From Pachyseris speciosa (lineage: Eukaryota; Cnidaria; Anthozoa; Scleractinia; Pachyseridae), in contig JAEMWC010000073.1 in assembly GCA_016490735.1 (NCBI GenBank), positions 1,027,501 through 1,091,500 of the forward strand: DNA of 64,000 nt, read 5' to 3'. The translations under genes were made by a program, and so were the position numbers. The notes beneath the pieces are model-generated. The model ran no database searches. It saw nothing but the letters and a program-made list of their open reading frames with translations, and was not told where the DNA came from. Below are positions 47,814-59,842 of the stretch, in pieces. Position 1 is the stretch's first letter. Every line of letters begins with the position of its first letter.

Positions 47814-48741
47814 TCCTTTCAATTGCATGGCACATCCTTACTGCGCATAATTTATGGCGTCATTTAGCGCGCGCTCGTGCGCGCGTACACTAGAAACATT
47901 GCGAATTTACCTTGACATTGAGCTTTTTCAGCTGAAATTTTTCCTTTGTCGTCGTGTTGTAAAGAAACGAGCACGGTGACCCCCTTTTTTTATTGGTGTA
48001 ATGTACTCGTAATAGGCACACGAAAAACATATTTTAAGGAGAAAAAAAGTTTGATAGTAGAAGTTGGATTATTTATATATAAATGGGGTGAAACTCTGCG
48101 TTTGAGCCAGGAGGGAGTTTGAGATGATGACGAAGTGGTCCAATTTCCTCGCATTATTTGCAAGATCGGGCAATTTGAAATCACAATACTAAAAGAATAT
48201 AGCCCCGAAAAACAATTAGGCTCTATTTTTCACTACTATTCATAGTTTTTGCTACAAAATAACAGCTTTCTTCAGTTGTTCATGCTTCGAACATTTCTCG
48301 CACAACTCCATAAAAACAGTTTGATAGTAGAAGTTGGATTATTTATATATAAATGGGGTGAAACTCTGCGTTTGAGCCAGGAGGGAGTTTGAGATGATGA
48401 CGAAGTGGTCCAATTTCCTCGCATTATTTGCAAGATCGGGCAATTTGAAATCACAATACTAACAGAATATAGCCCCGAAAAACAATTAGGCTCTATTTTT
48501 CACTACTATTCATATTCATAGTTTTTGCTACAAAATAACAGCTTTCTTCAGTTGTTCATGCTTCGAACATTTCTCGCACAACTCCATAAAAACACTTAGA
48601 ACAACGAGTATGCAGGGCGAAAACAAGCACGGTGACCCCATCTTTTTATTGCATTTTTTCAATGTCCTATGCATGACTATCAATTGTGCCAAGTCTGAAA
48701 AAAATCTTAATAGTACATCCTTTCCAGGGGAATTACCTTAA
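47814..48741. mobile_element. TTAA-flanked element with an internal 270-bp duplication
   Basis: TTAA at 47814-47817 and 48738-48741. The ends GGTGATTCC and GGAATTACC are inverted. The interior holds a direct repeat: a unit starting TTGATAGTAGAAGTTGGATT at 48051 recurs at 48321, nearly identical apart from a 6-bp insertion. The repeated 60-residue minus frames are by-products. Same family as 33445-35299. Confidence 0.7.
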
Positions 48742-49489
48742 GTTGCTTCAAAGATTTAAGTGCGTTTTCGACGTAGCACTAGGCAGTCTGTCATTACTCG
48801 CGTTCAGAACATAGTGCAGTGACAATAAAGCTTGGTATGTACAGAACGACTTCTCAGATTTCTCTTGCTTTGTTCTTACCGCTTTATTAGTTCCCTTTCA
48901 ACCGGTACAAATATGTAAATGAAGAGTCATGTGGTTTCCTTGCGCCTAAAAATTTCGAGAATCCCAAAATGGGGAATACAAAGCGGCGGCGCTGCGCAAA
49001 TGGTGAGACAATTTTTCACGTACCGTTATGTCACAATACTATATTTTACACCTCAAAGAAAATAAATTTGGAAGTACTAGGATTACATTATTGTTTCGAT
49101 GTCGTCGATTTACTGCTGTTAAGGTTATCAAGAGAGGGGACATAATCTTTTTCAGGTCCACGCTTGGGAATTCAATTTGCATTCCAATTTTTACTCGCAC
49201 AAATTCACCATTAATACCAAATTCGTCAGTTTTGGAATACAATCAGAGAGAGTTAGCCGCAGATAGATTAAAAAAAAAAAAAAAAAAAACTGGGATATTT
49301 AAACAAGCCTTTCTATTTTTCTTGGTGTGTGCTAATAAACTTTCCAGTCTCAAGCGCACTCATATACTGAGACGTACCCCTGTAAAAAAAACCGCACAAT
49401 CTCGCAATGCTTGATCGGATGGCGTTCGCTCGGCGGGGACTGAATCAGTTCTAGACTTTGAGATACCGACCCATTTACTTATTATATTC

Positions 49490-49680
49490 ATCAAATGAAG
49501 AATGATCCTCGCAGTTGTGAACGCAATTTATGCAATTGCGAAAAGAAGCCTGAAAAAAATTCAGGACTTCAACGGGGTTTGAACCCGTGACCTCGCGATT
49601 TACCGGTGCGATGCTCTAACCAACTGAGCTATGAAGCCACTGTCGTTGGGAGCAGGCCAATTGTGGGTTCATATGTTCCC
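49490..49680 (-). mobile_element. tRNA-headed SINE (family S3), minus strand
   Basis: On minus, GGCTTCATAGCTCAGTTGGT, then AGCATCGCACCGGTAAATCG, then CACGGGTTCAAACCCCGTTG form a tRNA-like head, followed by CCTGAATTTTTTTCAGGCTT and the AT-rich tail. The anticodon arm does not pair well, so this is a SINE and not a tRNA gene. Confidence 0.75.
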
Positions 49681-49693
49681 GTGAAAGAAATGA

Positions 49694-49965
49694 GTGTGAA
49701 TGATATATGAAATAAATCATACATGAACTGCGGAAATGAAATCAAATGAAGAATGATCCTCGCAGTTGTGAACGCAATTTATGCAATTGCGAAAAGAAGC
49801 CTGAAAAAAATTCAGGACTTCAGGTTCAAACCCCGTTGAAGTCCTGAATTTTTTTCAGGCTTCTTTTCGCAATTGCATAAATTGCGTTCACAACTGCGAG
49901 GATCATTCTTCATTTGATTTCATTTCCGCAGTTCATGTATGATTTATTTCATATATCATTCACAC
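49694..49965. repeat. Perfect inverted repeat, 129-bp arms and 14-bp spacer
   Basis: 49694-49822 is the exact reverse complement of 49837-49965 by my reading. The arms are SINE S3 tail and part of the head; the spacer GGTTCAAACCCCGT is the T-arm region. A third copy of the tail lies just upstream at 49492-49573. Confidence 0.9.
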
Positions 49966-50494
49966 TATTATATTCATGTTTGCTTGCGGCGTTGTGAGGT
50001 AGTATTGTCTATATGTTTAAGTGCTGTGATTTCTGGAGCGGACCGCAACAGCGATTGCTTACAAAAATATCCTTTAAAAGCAATTTTGGCTTGGCAGGAA
50101 CAACGTTTTGGCAATTTACCAAGTCATCATGCCATTCCAACGAATCTCTTTTCCAAAGCGCCACCCTTCAAATTTTCCTCGAAATCAAGCGAATTCGAAC
50201 CTAGCTCAAAATTATTTGACCTTTAACCTGAAGTAAAATTAAACTTGACTAAAATGAAATCAAGTGAGGTCTACTGGTTTCTCATTAACAAATCCTTACA
50301 CAGAAGACCAAATCGGCGTTAAATGAGATAGTAGACGTTCGTGAGTCACGGAGGTCAACCGGAAGTGATATTCCATGTATTTCCCTTACTGCGCATGTCA
50401 CACGGTCGTGATGTTTTGTCACGGAGGGCTCCCAATCTCGTTCCCAGAGGCTGCGATCCTTTTGGCCCAGCGCCAAGGACACGAATGCGGTAGG

Positions 50495-50570
50495 TACTTC
50501 AAGAGTATACAGGGGTATACAAGAGGGTACAGGGGCATACAAGAGTGTACAGGGGTATACATACCAATTC
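50495..50570. repeat. Minisatellite of GGGTATACAAGAG-type units
   Basis: About six imperfect copies of TACAGGGGTATACAAGAG/GTG in tandem. Confidence 0.75.
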
Positions 50571-51024
50571 TAAATACATTATAATTGGGGATACATGAAG
50601 TAGCTACGTCGAATGCCCGTTCCGCTGGACAAGGGTAACGTAGGCTCTGGGGACGAGATTGGTTGCTGAGTTGAGGTGAGTTGGAGAGTTCAAAAGCAAG
50701 AAATATTCTTGCGAAGAGACGCCTCTCTACTTCCCTTTTGGTATAGAGGTTACAGTACCTCTTCTAGTTATTTGGAAAGACAGTTTTCCATTGATAGTGA
50801 GTAGTATTTCAGCGTTTGTGTGATCCCCTGTGTGTGCAAGGTGGCAGCTCTTTCGAGATGAAGCGTGCGTTTCTCAGGCCATCTTGTAAACTTTCGAACT
50901 GCAAACGCCTTCTTACTACCCAACCACTTACGTTGTTTACATGGATTTTTGCGGTTGCATTTTCATGAATTCAAACGAATTAACCCAAGCATTGCTCGGT
51001 TGTTTTGATATTTCATCCTCCTTC

Positions 51025-51172
51025 TATACAGAAATTCTTTGACACAGTCGTTTGGGTGTTTTGGTGGAATTTAAGCTTAAGCTTAAGTAAGCTTAAGTTT
51101 AAGCTTACGTTGAAGTCTTATCTAAAACAGTACAATTTAGCCCCTAATGTAGTCTTCAGTTCGGGTATCACC
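51025..51172 (+). repeat. Direct repeat, left copy
   Basis: CGTTTGGGTGTTTTGGTGGA, then ACAGTACAATTTAGCCC and TTCAGTTCGGGTATCACCT, recur at about 62692-62832 on the same strand. The left copy has expanded AAGCTTAAG palindromes (51072-51110). The pair flanks the nested transposon block. Confidence 0.7.
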
Positions 51173-51978
51173 TGGAGAATAAATAATTTCTCCTTGAAGT
51201 TTGCTAACTTTCTTTCTTTCGTACAGGTTTGCGGGCGTAACGAACTCACTGGATTACGTATAGTGACAACTGGACAAGGTGAAACAACGAACAAGAGTTG
51301 ACGGTAAAAGAGAGCTTTTATATGTGTTTAAGCTTAAACTTGAGGTTCTGAAGTGACCTCATGCGCATTTCAGGTGGAAATTTATCCCCTGAGTTTTGTT
51401 TTATTCTTGTCACGTGTGAAGAAGCCTAAGCAATAATAAGCTTACCTTCCATGTGAATTTGCTGCCATTTTGAATTGGAGGAGTATACGTGGGCAAAGTG
51501 CATAAGTATTAGTCTATTTGTGAAATCCATCAGCGAAAAATGGAGAGAATTGTTGTCATTTCTCCTAAAAGTTGATTTGCCTGATCACCAGTCAGCTGGA
51601 TCAAGGTTGCTTCACCTGATGATAATTCATTTGATTTGCCTGAGATGTGAAACTCCAGTGATTTTGTTACCTCTGTGTCCTGCGTACCTAACACATAAAA
51701 ATCCTCGAAGATGCAAAATCATTCATGGCACGTGTCCTGCTACACGCAAAGATCAATTGGTTGATTGAAAGATGTTTTTGAAGAATATCCCGTTTGTGTG
51801 ATTGCAGATGTGCAATAAAACCTACCTCAAGTGACTTCTCAGGTCAAGAGAGTAATATCGTCTGCCTACAAATGTATAAAATAGGTCCAGAAGTATTTCC
51901 ATGCAAATACTCCAATGTTGAAAATTTCTTTTATGGTAAATGCTTTCATTTTGATTTATACCTGATGAAGTGGTTACT
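51173..51978. other. Unassigned stretch
   Basis: No gene recognised. The open frames at 51475-51768 and 51794-52078 have no recognisable domain, and the second crosses the end of a transposon. Confidence 0.4.
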
Positions 51979-53415
51979 TACAGTACCGCTCAAAAGTAAG
52001 TTACCAGTCGCGTCGCGTTTCCTGTGCTACGCGATTCGCGTCGTGCGAGAGTCACTAAAGCGGAAATTTTTGGCATAAATTTTGGATGATTTTGCAACGT
52101 GACATCAATTAAATTTGCGTAACACTTTCCAAATGCTGCTATTGTTCTGCCGAATTTGAGTTGTTCATATGTGTACAGTGCAGGCCAGAATTAAGCGAAC
52201 TACGCATACGCGTTTTATACGCAGCAAAAATGCGTATGCACGTCTTTTTAGACTAGTCTATATGTGCGCGTATTTGCCATTGTTATTCATCGTCGTAATT
52301 TCTCTTTGTGTGGTATTGTCAAATAAAACAAAAGAATTCACCAGGTTGCCGACAAACACAAAATTTGCATTTTGTGAAACCAGCCAGTGACAGCTATCAT
52401 ATTTCGAATCTTATCCGCTTCATAAATATTGGCTCCTAACCGGTATTGAATATTCCGCGCATGTAGAGGAAAACATAAAGATAATTAATCGAAAACAACT
52501 CGTTCGAAAAAAGGAACCTCTCTGTTTCTAACTTGAATAGCAGTTGAAACCTCCTAGTATCTCAGTCGTCACAAAATGTCATGTCGAAAGCTATCGTATT
52601 TCAGAACACCGTCGCTTACTTCGCAGATGGTGCAGATAAGAAGTCATGAATCTTTGACACCTAGTTAACGAGAAGGAATTTAAAAAAGATAGACAGTCAA
52701 AGACTTCATGTGGCTACTGCTTTAGAATCTTCCCATACACGTGCGAAACGTAGGTCAGTTGTTGAGGAAGCAAATCACCAGCCTTTACATGTTCTGAGAG
52801 TCATGCAAGGCACACTTTTCTGATCAGATGTTATTAGAATTTTCGCAGGCTTAAGTCTGACTTGCGTGTCATGGTCATTCTCAAAGAAGTGAACTTGCGA
52901 AACGGCTTGTTGAGACATTTGAAACTCCTTTCCTGGAAACATTTTGAGCCTAAAATTAAAATAACTGAGCAAGACTCGCATTCAAAAATGATGGTCAATG
53001 ATAATGGTGCAAGAACTTGTTAAAGAGATGAATGTTAAGCGTGTAGATTTCTGTACAGTAATTTGCATAGTAACATGATCTCTGCAAGTGCAAGAGATGT
53101 TTACCACGGAGACCAAAATAGGTTTTGAGGGTCTTTTCAAGGGTAAATCACTTTGAATCGAAATTTTGTGAACCGTGCGATGAAAAACAATCAATGCTGA
53201 ACAGATATCCAACATAATGAGTAACGGGTTATCTCGCCTTATCTCGGTAACCACCCGCCAAACACGATTGAAAACCACACGTATTGAAAGTCAACACTTC
53301 TTAACTGATTTATTTAACAATATACACACGGTAAAATTATTCTAAATTACCACAGTTAACGACTGGCGTACTTTGTTTTGTTTTTCCTCTTACAACCAAA
53401 TAAATCTAATAAAGT

Positions 53416-54123
53416 CTAATCATTGCGGGTGTCTTCTTTCTTGTTGCATAAATAGGAGTCTATAGCTTTACGGCAATCCCGCCACAAATTTTCTTGTTGG
53501 CTTACGGATGTTGGGAAGTAACGAAAAACAAGTTCTCTAATCTTACTAATTTTGTCTGGGTTAAGGGCCTCTTTATTTCCGACTCCCCTCACATTGCGGT
53601 TTTTCAGTTCATGCGGCTGAAAAAAATGCCGCAACAGTTGAACTGCGAAGTTCTTTCCAGACGTTGCTTTTGTTCTGAGGTGAAATATAACAGAGTCGTC
53701 CTGAGCGCAGTTGATGGGAAGTTCCGGCAGGACATCCATGACTGTTGACTGTGCGGCCTGCGGTGTTGCACTAGCGGGTGGATGGAAAGGACTGATATCT
53801 TCTGAGGGGCCACTCAGCACCGCGATTAAGGCATCGATTCTCTCCAGGACTTGGGCTTGCTGTCGGCAAAGCAGCTGTAAGTGCCCCAGGATTTCTGTAT
53901 TGGCATCATGTGTGCAGCACTGGCCACCGAACAAACTTCTTGGTAACGTTCTCCTTGCCACCCGAAAAGTGTCAGCGCTACATAGGCCATCTACGAAAGG
54001 TGCTTCCAGCTGTGGTTGAACGAGAGGGGAGGGCGTCAGGCTACTGACAAACTCAAGATGGTTCTTCAACTGAAGAGCCCCTTGCGTAATGCGAGTCTCA
54101 AAAACGGCTCCTTTAGGAGCCAC
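53416..54123 (-). CDS. BEN-domain protein carried by element A
   Basis: 235 open codons (the frame begins at a GTG; no ATG is near, so an upstream exon or a lost start is likely). The C-terminal third, about residues 160-230, is a BEN domain: LLRHFFQPHELKNRNVRGVG, then ALNPDKISKIRELVFRYFPT and LWRDCRKAIDSYL. BEN domains bind DNA and occur in chromatin factors, some viruses and some transposon proteins. The middle has a helical QLLCRQQAQVLERIDALIAV segment that could form a coiled coil. It is the only domain-bearing ORF in the element, so it may be an accessory transposon protein or captured cargo. Confidence 0.72.
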   Translation of the reverse strand: MAPKGAVFETRITQGALQLKNHLEFVSSLTPSPLVQPQLEAPFVDGLCSADTFRVARRTLPRSLFGGQCCTHDANTEILGHLQLLCRQQAQVLERIDALIAVLSGPSEDISPFHPPASATPQAAQSTVMDVLPELPINCAQDDSVIFHLRTKATSGKNFAVQLLRHFFQPHELKNRNVRGVGNKEALNPDKISKIRELVFRYFPTSVSQQENLWRDCRKAIDSYLCNKKEDTRND

Positions 54124-54239
54124 CAGATGTAATAAAAGTCATAATCAACAAAACTAACCTTTATAATTAAACTGCCCTAGTATATTCAACACGCGAGCAA
54201 AACGTGACACGCCACATTTAACATTCTCACATTCCTGCA

Positions 54240-55000
54240 GTCCCGTTGTTGAGACAAGTATGAAATTACGATATCTCCGATTCTATTTGGCAATGATATT
54301 TATTTGCGAGTGAAAACTGCGTGAGTTGAAACAAGAGCCGGCAAGCGGTATGATGACACATTCTTTTGTTTTAAGTTCAGCAGACTGGCTGGCCACTGTA
54401 GTCCCGTTGTAATTATGATATATCTGGTTCTATTTGGGCTACAAAGACGCTTAAAACGGGAAAATACTCCATGTTTGATAGGAAAAGTTATGATCCAAAT
54501 TATTACGACGCGCTAACTGTGGCAATGATATTTATTTGCGAGTGAAAACTGCGTGAGTTGAAACAGGAGCCGGCAAGCGTTGTGTCTCATTCTTTTGTGT
54601 TAAGTTTAGCACCCTGGCTGGCCGCTGTAGTCACGTTCACGTTGTTGAGCCAAGTATGAAAATATGATATCTATGGTTCTATTTGGGCTACAATAACGCT
54701 TAAAACGGGAAAATACTCTATCTTTGATAGCAAAAGTTATGATCCAAATTATTACGACGTGCTAACTGTGGCAATGATATTTATTTGCGAGTGAAAACTG
54801 CGCGAGTTGAAACGAGAGCCGACAAGCGTTATGACACATTCTTTTGTTTAGTTTAGCATCCCGGCTGGCCGTTGAGACAATATCTCCGGTTCTATTTGGG
54901 CTACACTCTACCTTGAAGGCAAAATTTATTATCTGAATTATCACAACGCACCGAGTATGGCAAGAATATTTTTTGCGACTGAAAACTGTGTGCCGTTGAA
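54240..55000. repeat. Tandem repeat, units of about 240 bp
   Basis: AATGATATTTATTTGCGAGT and GTTCTATTTGGGCTACAA recur at about 54291, 54532 and 54771, with a shorter, more diverged unit near 54960. Three to four copies upstream (on minus) of the BEN ORF, within element A. Confidence 0.85.
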
Positions 55001-55793
55001 AGAAGAAACGCTTTAACGTACGAGACAAACATTAAGTTAAATACCGTCGCCCGCGCGGTGAAAATGCAGAGGTCTTGAGGAACTCGGACCTCCTAGCTCA
55101 CTGTTTTATCCTCAGAAATCATCATTGCGGCAACGAATAAATAAGAAAAGCGTCTACAAATATAAACAAACAAGTTAAATCTCTTCAAGGTCTATGCAGT
55201 GCTCGTTTCGCAAAATACAGATCTTTAAATTTAGAAACTCTACACTTCGGTGTTTTATTCCTCTCTTAGCTTGTCACACACAGAAATCGGACTGTTGTAG
55301 TGCTTGATATCTTAAATTCTACGGATTTTTTTATTTCTTTGTTTCGTTTCGTTTCGTTTCATTTCGCAAAATACAGTAAGCTTGCTGTAATTTAAGATAT
55401 TTCAAAGTTTCTTCTTTTATGCGCTGAACAATTCGACATGGAGTTGTTCTTGCCCTGAGCCGGTTCTACGATGAAGTCGGCAAGTGCAGTCATACTTTGT
55501 CCTTCTGAAAAGCTTTTCTCCGGCTATTCAAAAGAACAATGAAATAGCAACAATAGGAAAACAATGAGCTAGCTCATACATACTAATGCGTCTGACTAGA
55601 TGCGCATCTGCAAATTTTTAGACGCGTATACGCATCCGCAGCAGACGGGTTTTACGCGTATGTTTTGGTTCGCTTAATTCTGGCCTGCACTGTAGTTCAC
55701 TTCTGTGCAAATAAATAAATAGCATCATTAAGGTCATTACAAATTGAAAACTTGTAAAGAAACCGACGAATGATCCATTGCGAATGATAAGTA

Positions 55794-57381
55794 CAGTGCA
55801 GTGCAGAAATAAGCGACCCAAAATACGCGTGTGACACGCGTCTACCCAAATTGCGCATACGCGTCTGCGTATTTGACACATGCATCAAATGCACGCATAC
55901 ACCAATGCTCATCAGTATGTATGAGCTAGTTCATTGTTCTTTTATTGTTTTTATTTTATTGCTATTTTCAATTGGGCTTTTAATCCATTAGGCAACGGCT
56001 ATTAACAGCGAAATCATTGGCTGAATTGGTCGCCCGTTATCGTGTGTCAATGTCACAACAAACTACCGGTACGCGAGTTTAAATTATTAGCGAAATGTCT
56101 GGCGCGACAAGACATTATTTTTCGAATGAATAACAAATAAAAGATAACTGATATTTTCTCATGAAGTAAAGGATAATGATCGAGCCTTTTCCCGTTTCAA
56201 CCTTGCTGAATTGGAGCTTAGAGTCGAGTTCAAAAGTAGAGCGACACGAAGAAGAATCAACATACTCACGAGGCAATTCGCTTGCTACGAAACAGCCTTG
56301 GAATGTGTGTTGCATCAAAATCCATTTCGTTGCGAACAAAAGAATTTAAGAAATCAAAACACATTTACTTTCACTGAAAGTCAAATACGACTGTTGTGGA
56401 AATTATTGCTTTATCAAACCGAACGCGCGCTCACATCGGCAAATTTTTGTCACGTGCTAGGCAACCAGTAATTTGAGCTTGTGAATGTCGTATTGCCCGT
56501 CGTCTCGAGGCAATTTTTTTTATAAAGTGGTCACGCTGCCGATTTGGATCTTACGTTCTTGGTTTTCATTTTTGCACGATGAGGTCAATAAAGTGAGGGA
56601 GCAGGTTAAATTTCTTTTGAAAGGAAAATATATGAACAATGTTTGTTGATGCGGTGAATTATAATATTCGCACGCTCATTGTTCTAGAACGGTGTTACGA
56701 GAACAATCGCCGACTGGTATGGCGTAGTTTCGCAAATTATGAACTGGGAACCATGTTACATTCCAAAACAACTATAATTGCAAAATAAATGTAGCGAATT
56801 GCGACGGCAGTAATGTTACAAAACCATGTCAACAATGTTTATAATTTGCAGTCAAACTTCCGACCTTGCAGTTTTTCGAAAAAGCCGGTCGAACTCGTCA
56901 GTATTCAGTGGCGGTGAAAGCTCGAAGCAAGTGGAATATTTAATAAAAACAAGACACCGTGGCAATAAAACAGCAATTAAATTGTAATTGTAATTGCAGT
57001 GTCTTCGGTTTTTTTTTTTTTCACGGGGTTCATCTTTTTCCGTTTTCGAGGTAACGAGCGAAGTAAATAAGATCCACTGAAGATGATCAAGAAAGAAAAG
57101 TTGACTTCCACAGCAAATCATCGAGTATAAAACATTGATCTAATGTCGAATGTTCCGGCGTTTTGAGGCTGGATTTTAAATATTCAATTTTGTTGTGTGA
57201 TGGTAACTTGTCTTTTGTTTTGCTGAACAATGAACCACAAAGCAAAGGTATAAGCCTGAATAACAAAAGTAAACACGCGCATCAAATGCGCGTGTCGACA
57301 TGCGCATTTCAAGATGCGTATACGCAAAAAACGTGCGTGCCCTTTGCGTGTGCGTAGGACGCTTATTTCTGCACTGCACTG
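55794..57381. mobile_element. CAGTGCAGTGCAG-ended element (element B), 1.6 kb
   Basis: Left end CAGTGCAGTGCAGAAATAAG, right end its inverse. TA precedes the left end; the right flank is TT, so the duplication is not clean. The ends and subterminal repeats (ACGCGTCTGCGTATTTG, AGTATGTATGAGCTAG) are related to element A, and A's right side is mirrored in B's left side. No coding region recognised. Confidence 0.7.
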
Positions 57382-58281
57382 TTTATTCGTTACTCCCCGC
57401 TAGCGCTGAATTTAGTTGAATTTTTATCGGGTCTGTCGTCGATACATTTAAATGGTCATGTTTTCTAAATTCCTTGAGGACATAATCACGAGCTAGTTCG
57501 GCACAAGCAAATGACTAATGACCGGCCGGGTTACTGCATATGCATTTTGCTTTCGGATCGCAAATTTGCATAAAACCGCAAAACTGCTGTCTGTATAATT
57601 TGAAACCATCCACTCAGTATGACCGAAAAATTCATGAGAAGCCAAGGATTAGAACCCGAAACAGAACGGAGTTGAATTTTATTTCCTTCTTTGTGCACGA
57701 AAAATTTTATCATGTAGAAATCTGAAGTTCATTCTGGCAATGGTGAAGACGCATAAGTTTGGGTAGTTGTATGTGAAATGTTTTGTTTATTCGACACGCC
57801 GGCACTCAATCGTATATTTTCTACTTCGAAAGACCGGAACACATTTTCCTGGCCATATCTTTGTAAACTTGTGTAGATTTTAATCCAGTAGACTTTGTCA
57901 GTGGAAAAAAGATTTGCCGAAGAGTAAGTAGTTCGGAAGCCTTGCACATGCTCCGCATAATTACGCCGGTCTTCTTATCTTCGGCTCGATCTGTTTTTAA
58001 TTTGCCACTTGAAACTCCATGCCAACTCGCCAACATTTTCAATTTTTTAATGGCTAGTTGTCAAGAATCAGATGAATAGAAAACTAACAAAAAGTATCAA
58101 GCATCAGTCATGGCTCATGGACGAGCCGAAAAATTGGCGGTTTGATGTACAGTGTAGGAAGAAGCTCGTGTCCAATGAAGCGAATTGAATGCGGCGCTCA
58201 CGACAGTAGAATTCCTCGGAATGCCTCCACTTCAAAAGACTGAAAACCATGGTCATACATCATATTGTGTATGAAGATTTT
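57382..58281. other. Body of element C, no gene
   Basis: Non-coding sequence of the host element between element B and the piggyBac insertion. Open frames here have no recognisable domain. Confidence 0.5.
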
Positions 58282-58661
58282 TTAACTCTTTCACCGCCAC
58301 GGTTTGTAAACAAGACTTTGTCCCAATGCCAGGTTTCTATGGTTACATTTACTGTTTAATACCATACACCACTCAAACCCTAATATCTGTAAAAAAGGTT
58401 CAGCTTTCAAACTTGGAGACAACATTCCTCAATAAATTGTCGCTATGTAAACATTGTCTCCATGGCAACCAGTGTCACGTGACTTTTATGGCCCAAAAGG
58501 AATTATGGGAAAACATAATCATTTACTTGGCTACCAAAATCTTTGACACAGACCTTTCACAGCTAAGTCTAAAGTAACTGAGTCTGAGTTTTTGATTGTG
58601 TAAACAGGGAAAAATATAAGTAGGCTTGATTTCCGCCACTCTCTCTCGGATCTTGTCTTTG

Positions 58662-59682
58662 TTAACCCATTGGCACCCGTGCCGGCCAAAACCGGCCGTA
58701 AAAAGCTCCCATGCTTCAAAACATTGCAACTTTCTCAATCGCACGAATATTGCCTTAACTGTTAGTTGTGAGCACGAAATGGAATGCCCTTTAAATTTGG
58801 ATATCCAATAAATGCAAGAAACGTAGCGATTTGTACCAAATATGGCCTTTTGAGTTTGGACAAGAATGAAACTGGCCGTTTTTAACGTCAAAGAGAAACA
58901 ACAAAAATGCCCCTTTTTGCCTTCATGTTTCTTAGGGAAATCATCGTCCAAAAACCAAAATTCAACCATCATAACAAAATTCAGTCCTTTTTCTAGCTTA
59001 GAAATGACTTGTTTTGTTCATATTCTTCTCCCGAGCGTAGATACAGCCTTTTGTTCCAGTGCATTCGGGCCTTCCCGACATTTTCAACATCTTGAGCGCA
59101 TTGCATGCTGGGAACTAACGAGAATTTTTGACAGCGCCCGTTCCTTCCCCCAATTCTTTCACATATAAACTAAGTCTACAGCCACTCCGACCTACCGCCA
59201 AAATTTCCTGCTCGTAGTCATCTTCAGTACACAGAAATTCCAAAATATGTGGCGGTAGGTTGAGAAATTCGTCAATAGTCGAGTCCCAAAGGTACTAAGT
59301 GTTCGACCGGCCAAATTCCCAGTTCGTCGAGTAACAAGCCAAATTCAACAACAAAGTACATCACCTTGCTCGATTCTTTGAGAAAGTGGACTCTTAGCTA
59401 CCGTCACGCTTAATGATGCTCATCAGGCAGCCGCTAAAGATGAAAAATGGCTGTAAATTTAGCAGAAATCGCAAGCAAACCGAACTTGGGCCATTGATGT
59501 CGCTTCACGGATAAAAATAGCTACGTCAAAATGACGTTTTCAGAAATCTTGAGCCTCCAGTGGCTTAGGACAGCACCACTTTTCCCTGGTAGTTCAAATA
59601 AAGAGTCACGAATTGCTATTCATCGTTTATAGGTGGAAAATCACTCCGAAAATGTAAAAACCTCTGGTAGTCAATGGGTTAA
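58662..59682. mobile_element. Non-autonomous piggyBac-type element (copy 2), 1.0 kb
   Basis: TTAA at both ends. It starts CCCATTGGCACCCGTGCC and ends GGTAGTCAATGGG. Nearly the same sequence as 45701-46705 in opposite orientation, and inserted in the larger piggyBac element. Confidence 0.85.
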
Positions 59683-59842
59683 CAGCGGCTGGAAATCGAG
59701 CCTAAAAAAGAAAATGAATAAAATGAAAGAGCAAATGTGAACTTGAGTAGTAAATCAAATTTTGGCACTTCCAGAAGGGTGTAATGTATTTCCATAATGA
59801 AAGGTGACACTTATTAGCTGAATGTCAGCATGACACTGCACT

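Larger units (their letters stand above)
52176..55692. mobile_element. CAGTGCAGGCC-ended element with BEN ORF (element A), 3.5 kb
   Basis: Ends CAGTGCAGGCCAGAATTAAG and its inverse. TA flanks at 52174-52175 and 55693-55694. Subterminal sequence is rich in TGCGTATACGC-type palindromes. It carries a BEN-domain ORF on minus (53416-54123) and tandem repeats (54240-55000). No transposase was seen. Confidence 0.78.

Noticed and set aside
49560..49640. Possible tRNA gene on minus
   Set aside because: The anticodon arm has an extra base and pairs poorly, and SINE tail sequence follows directly.
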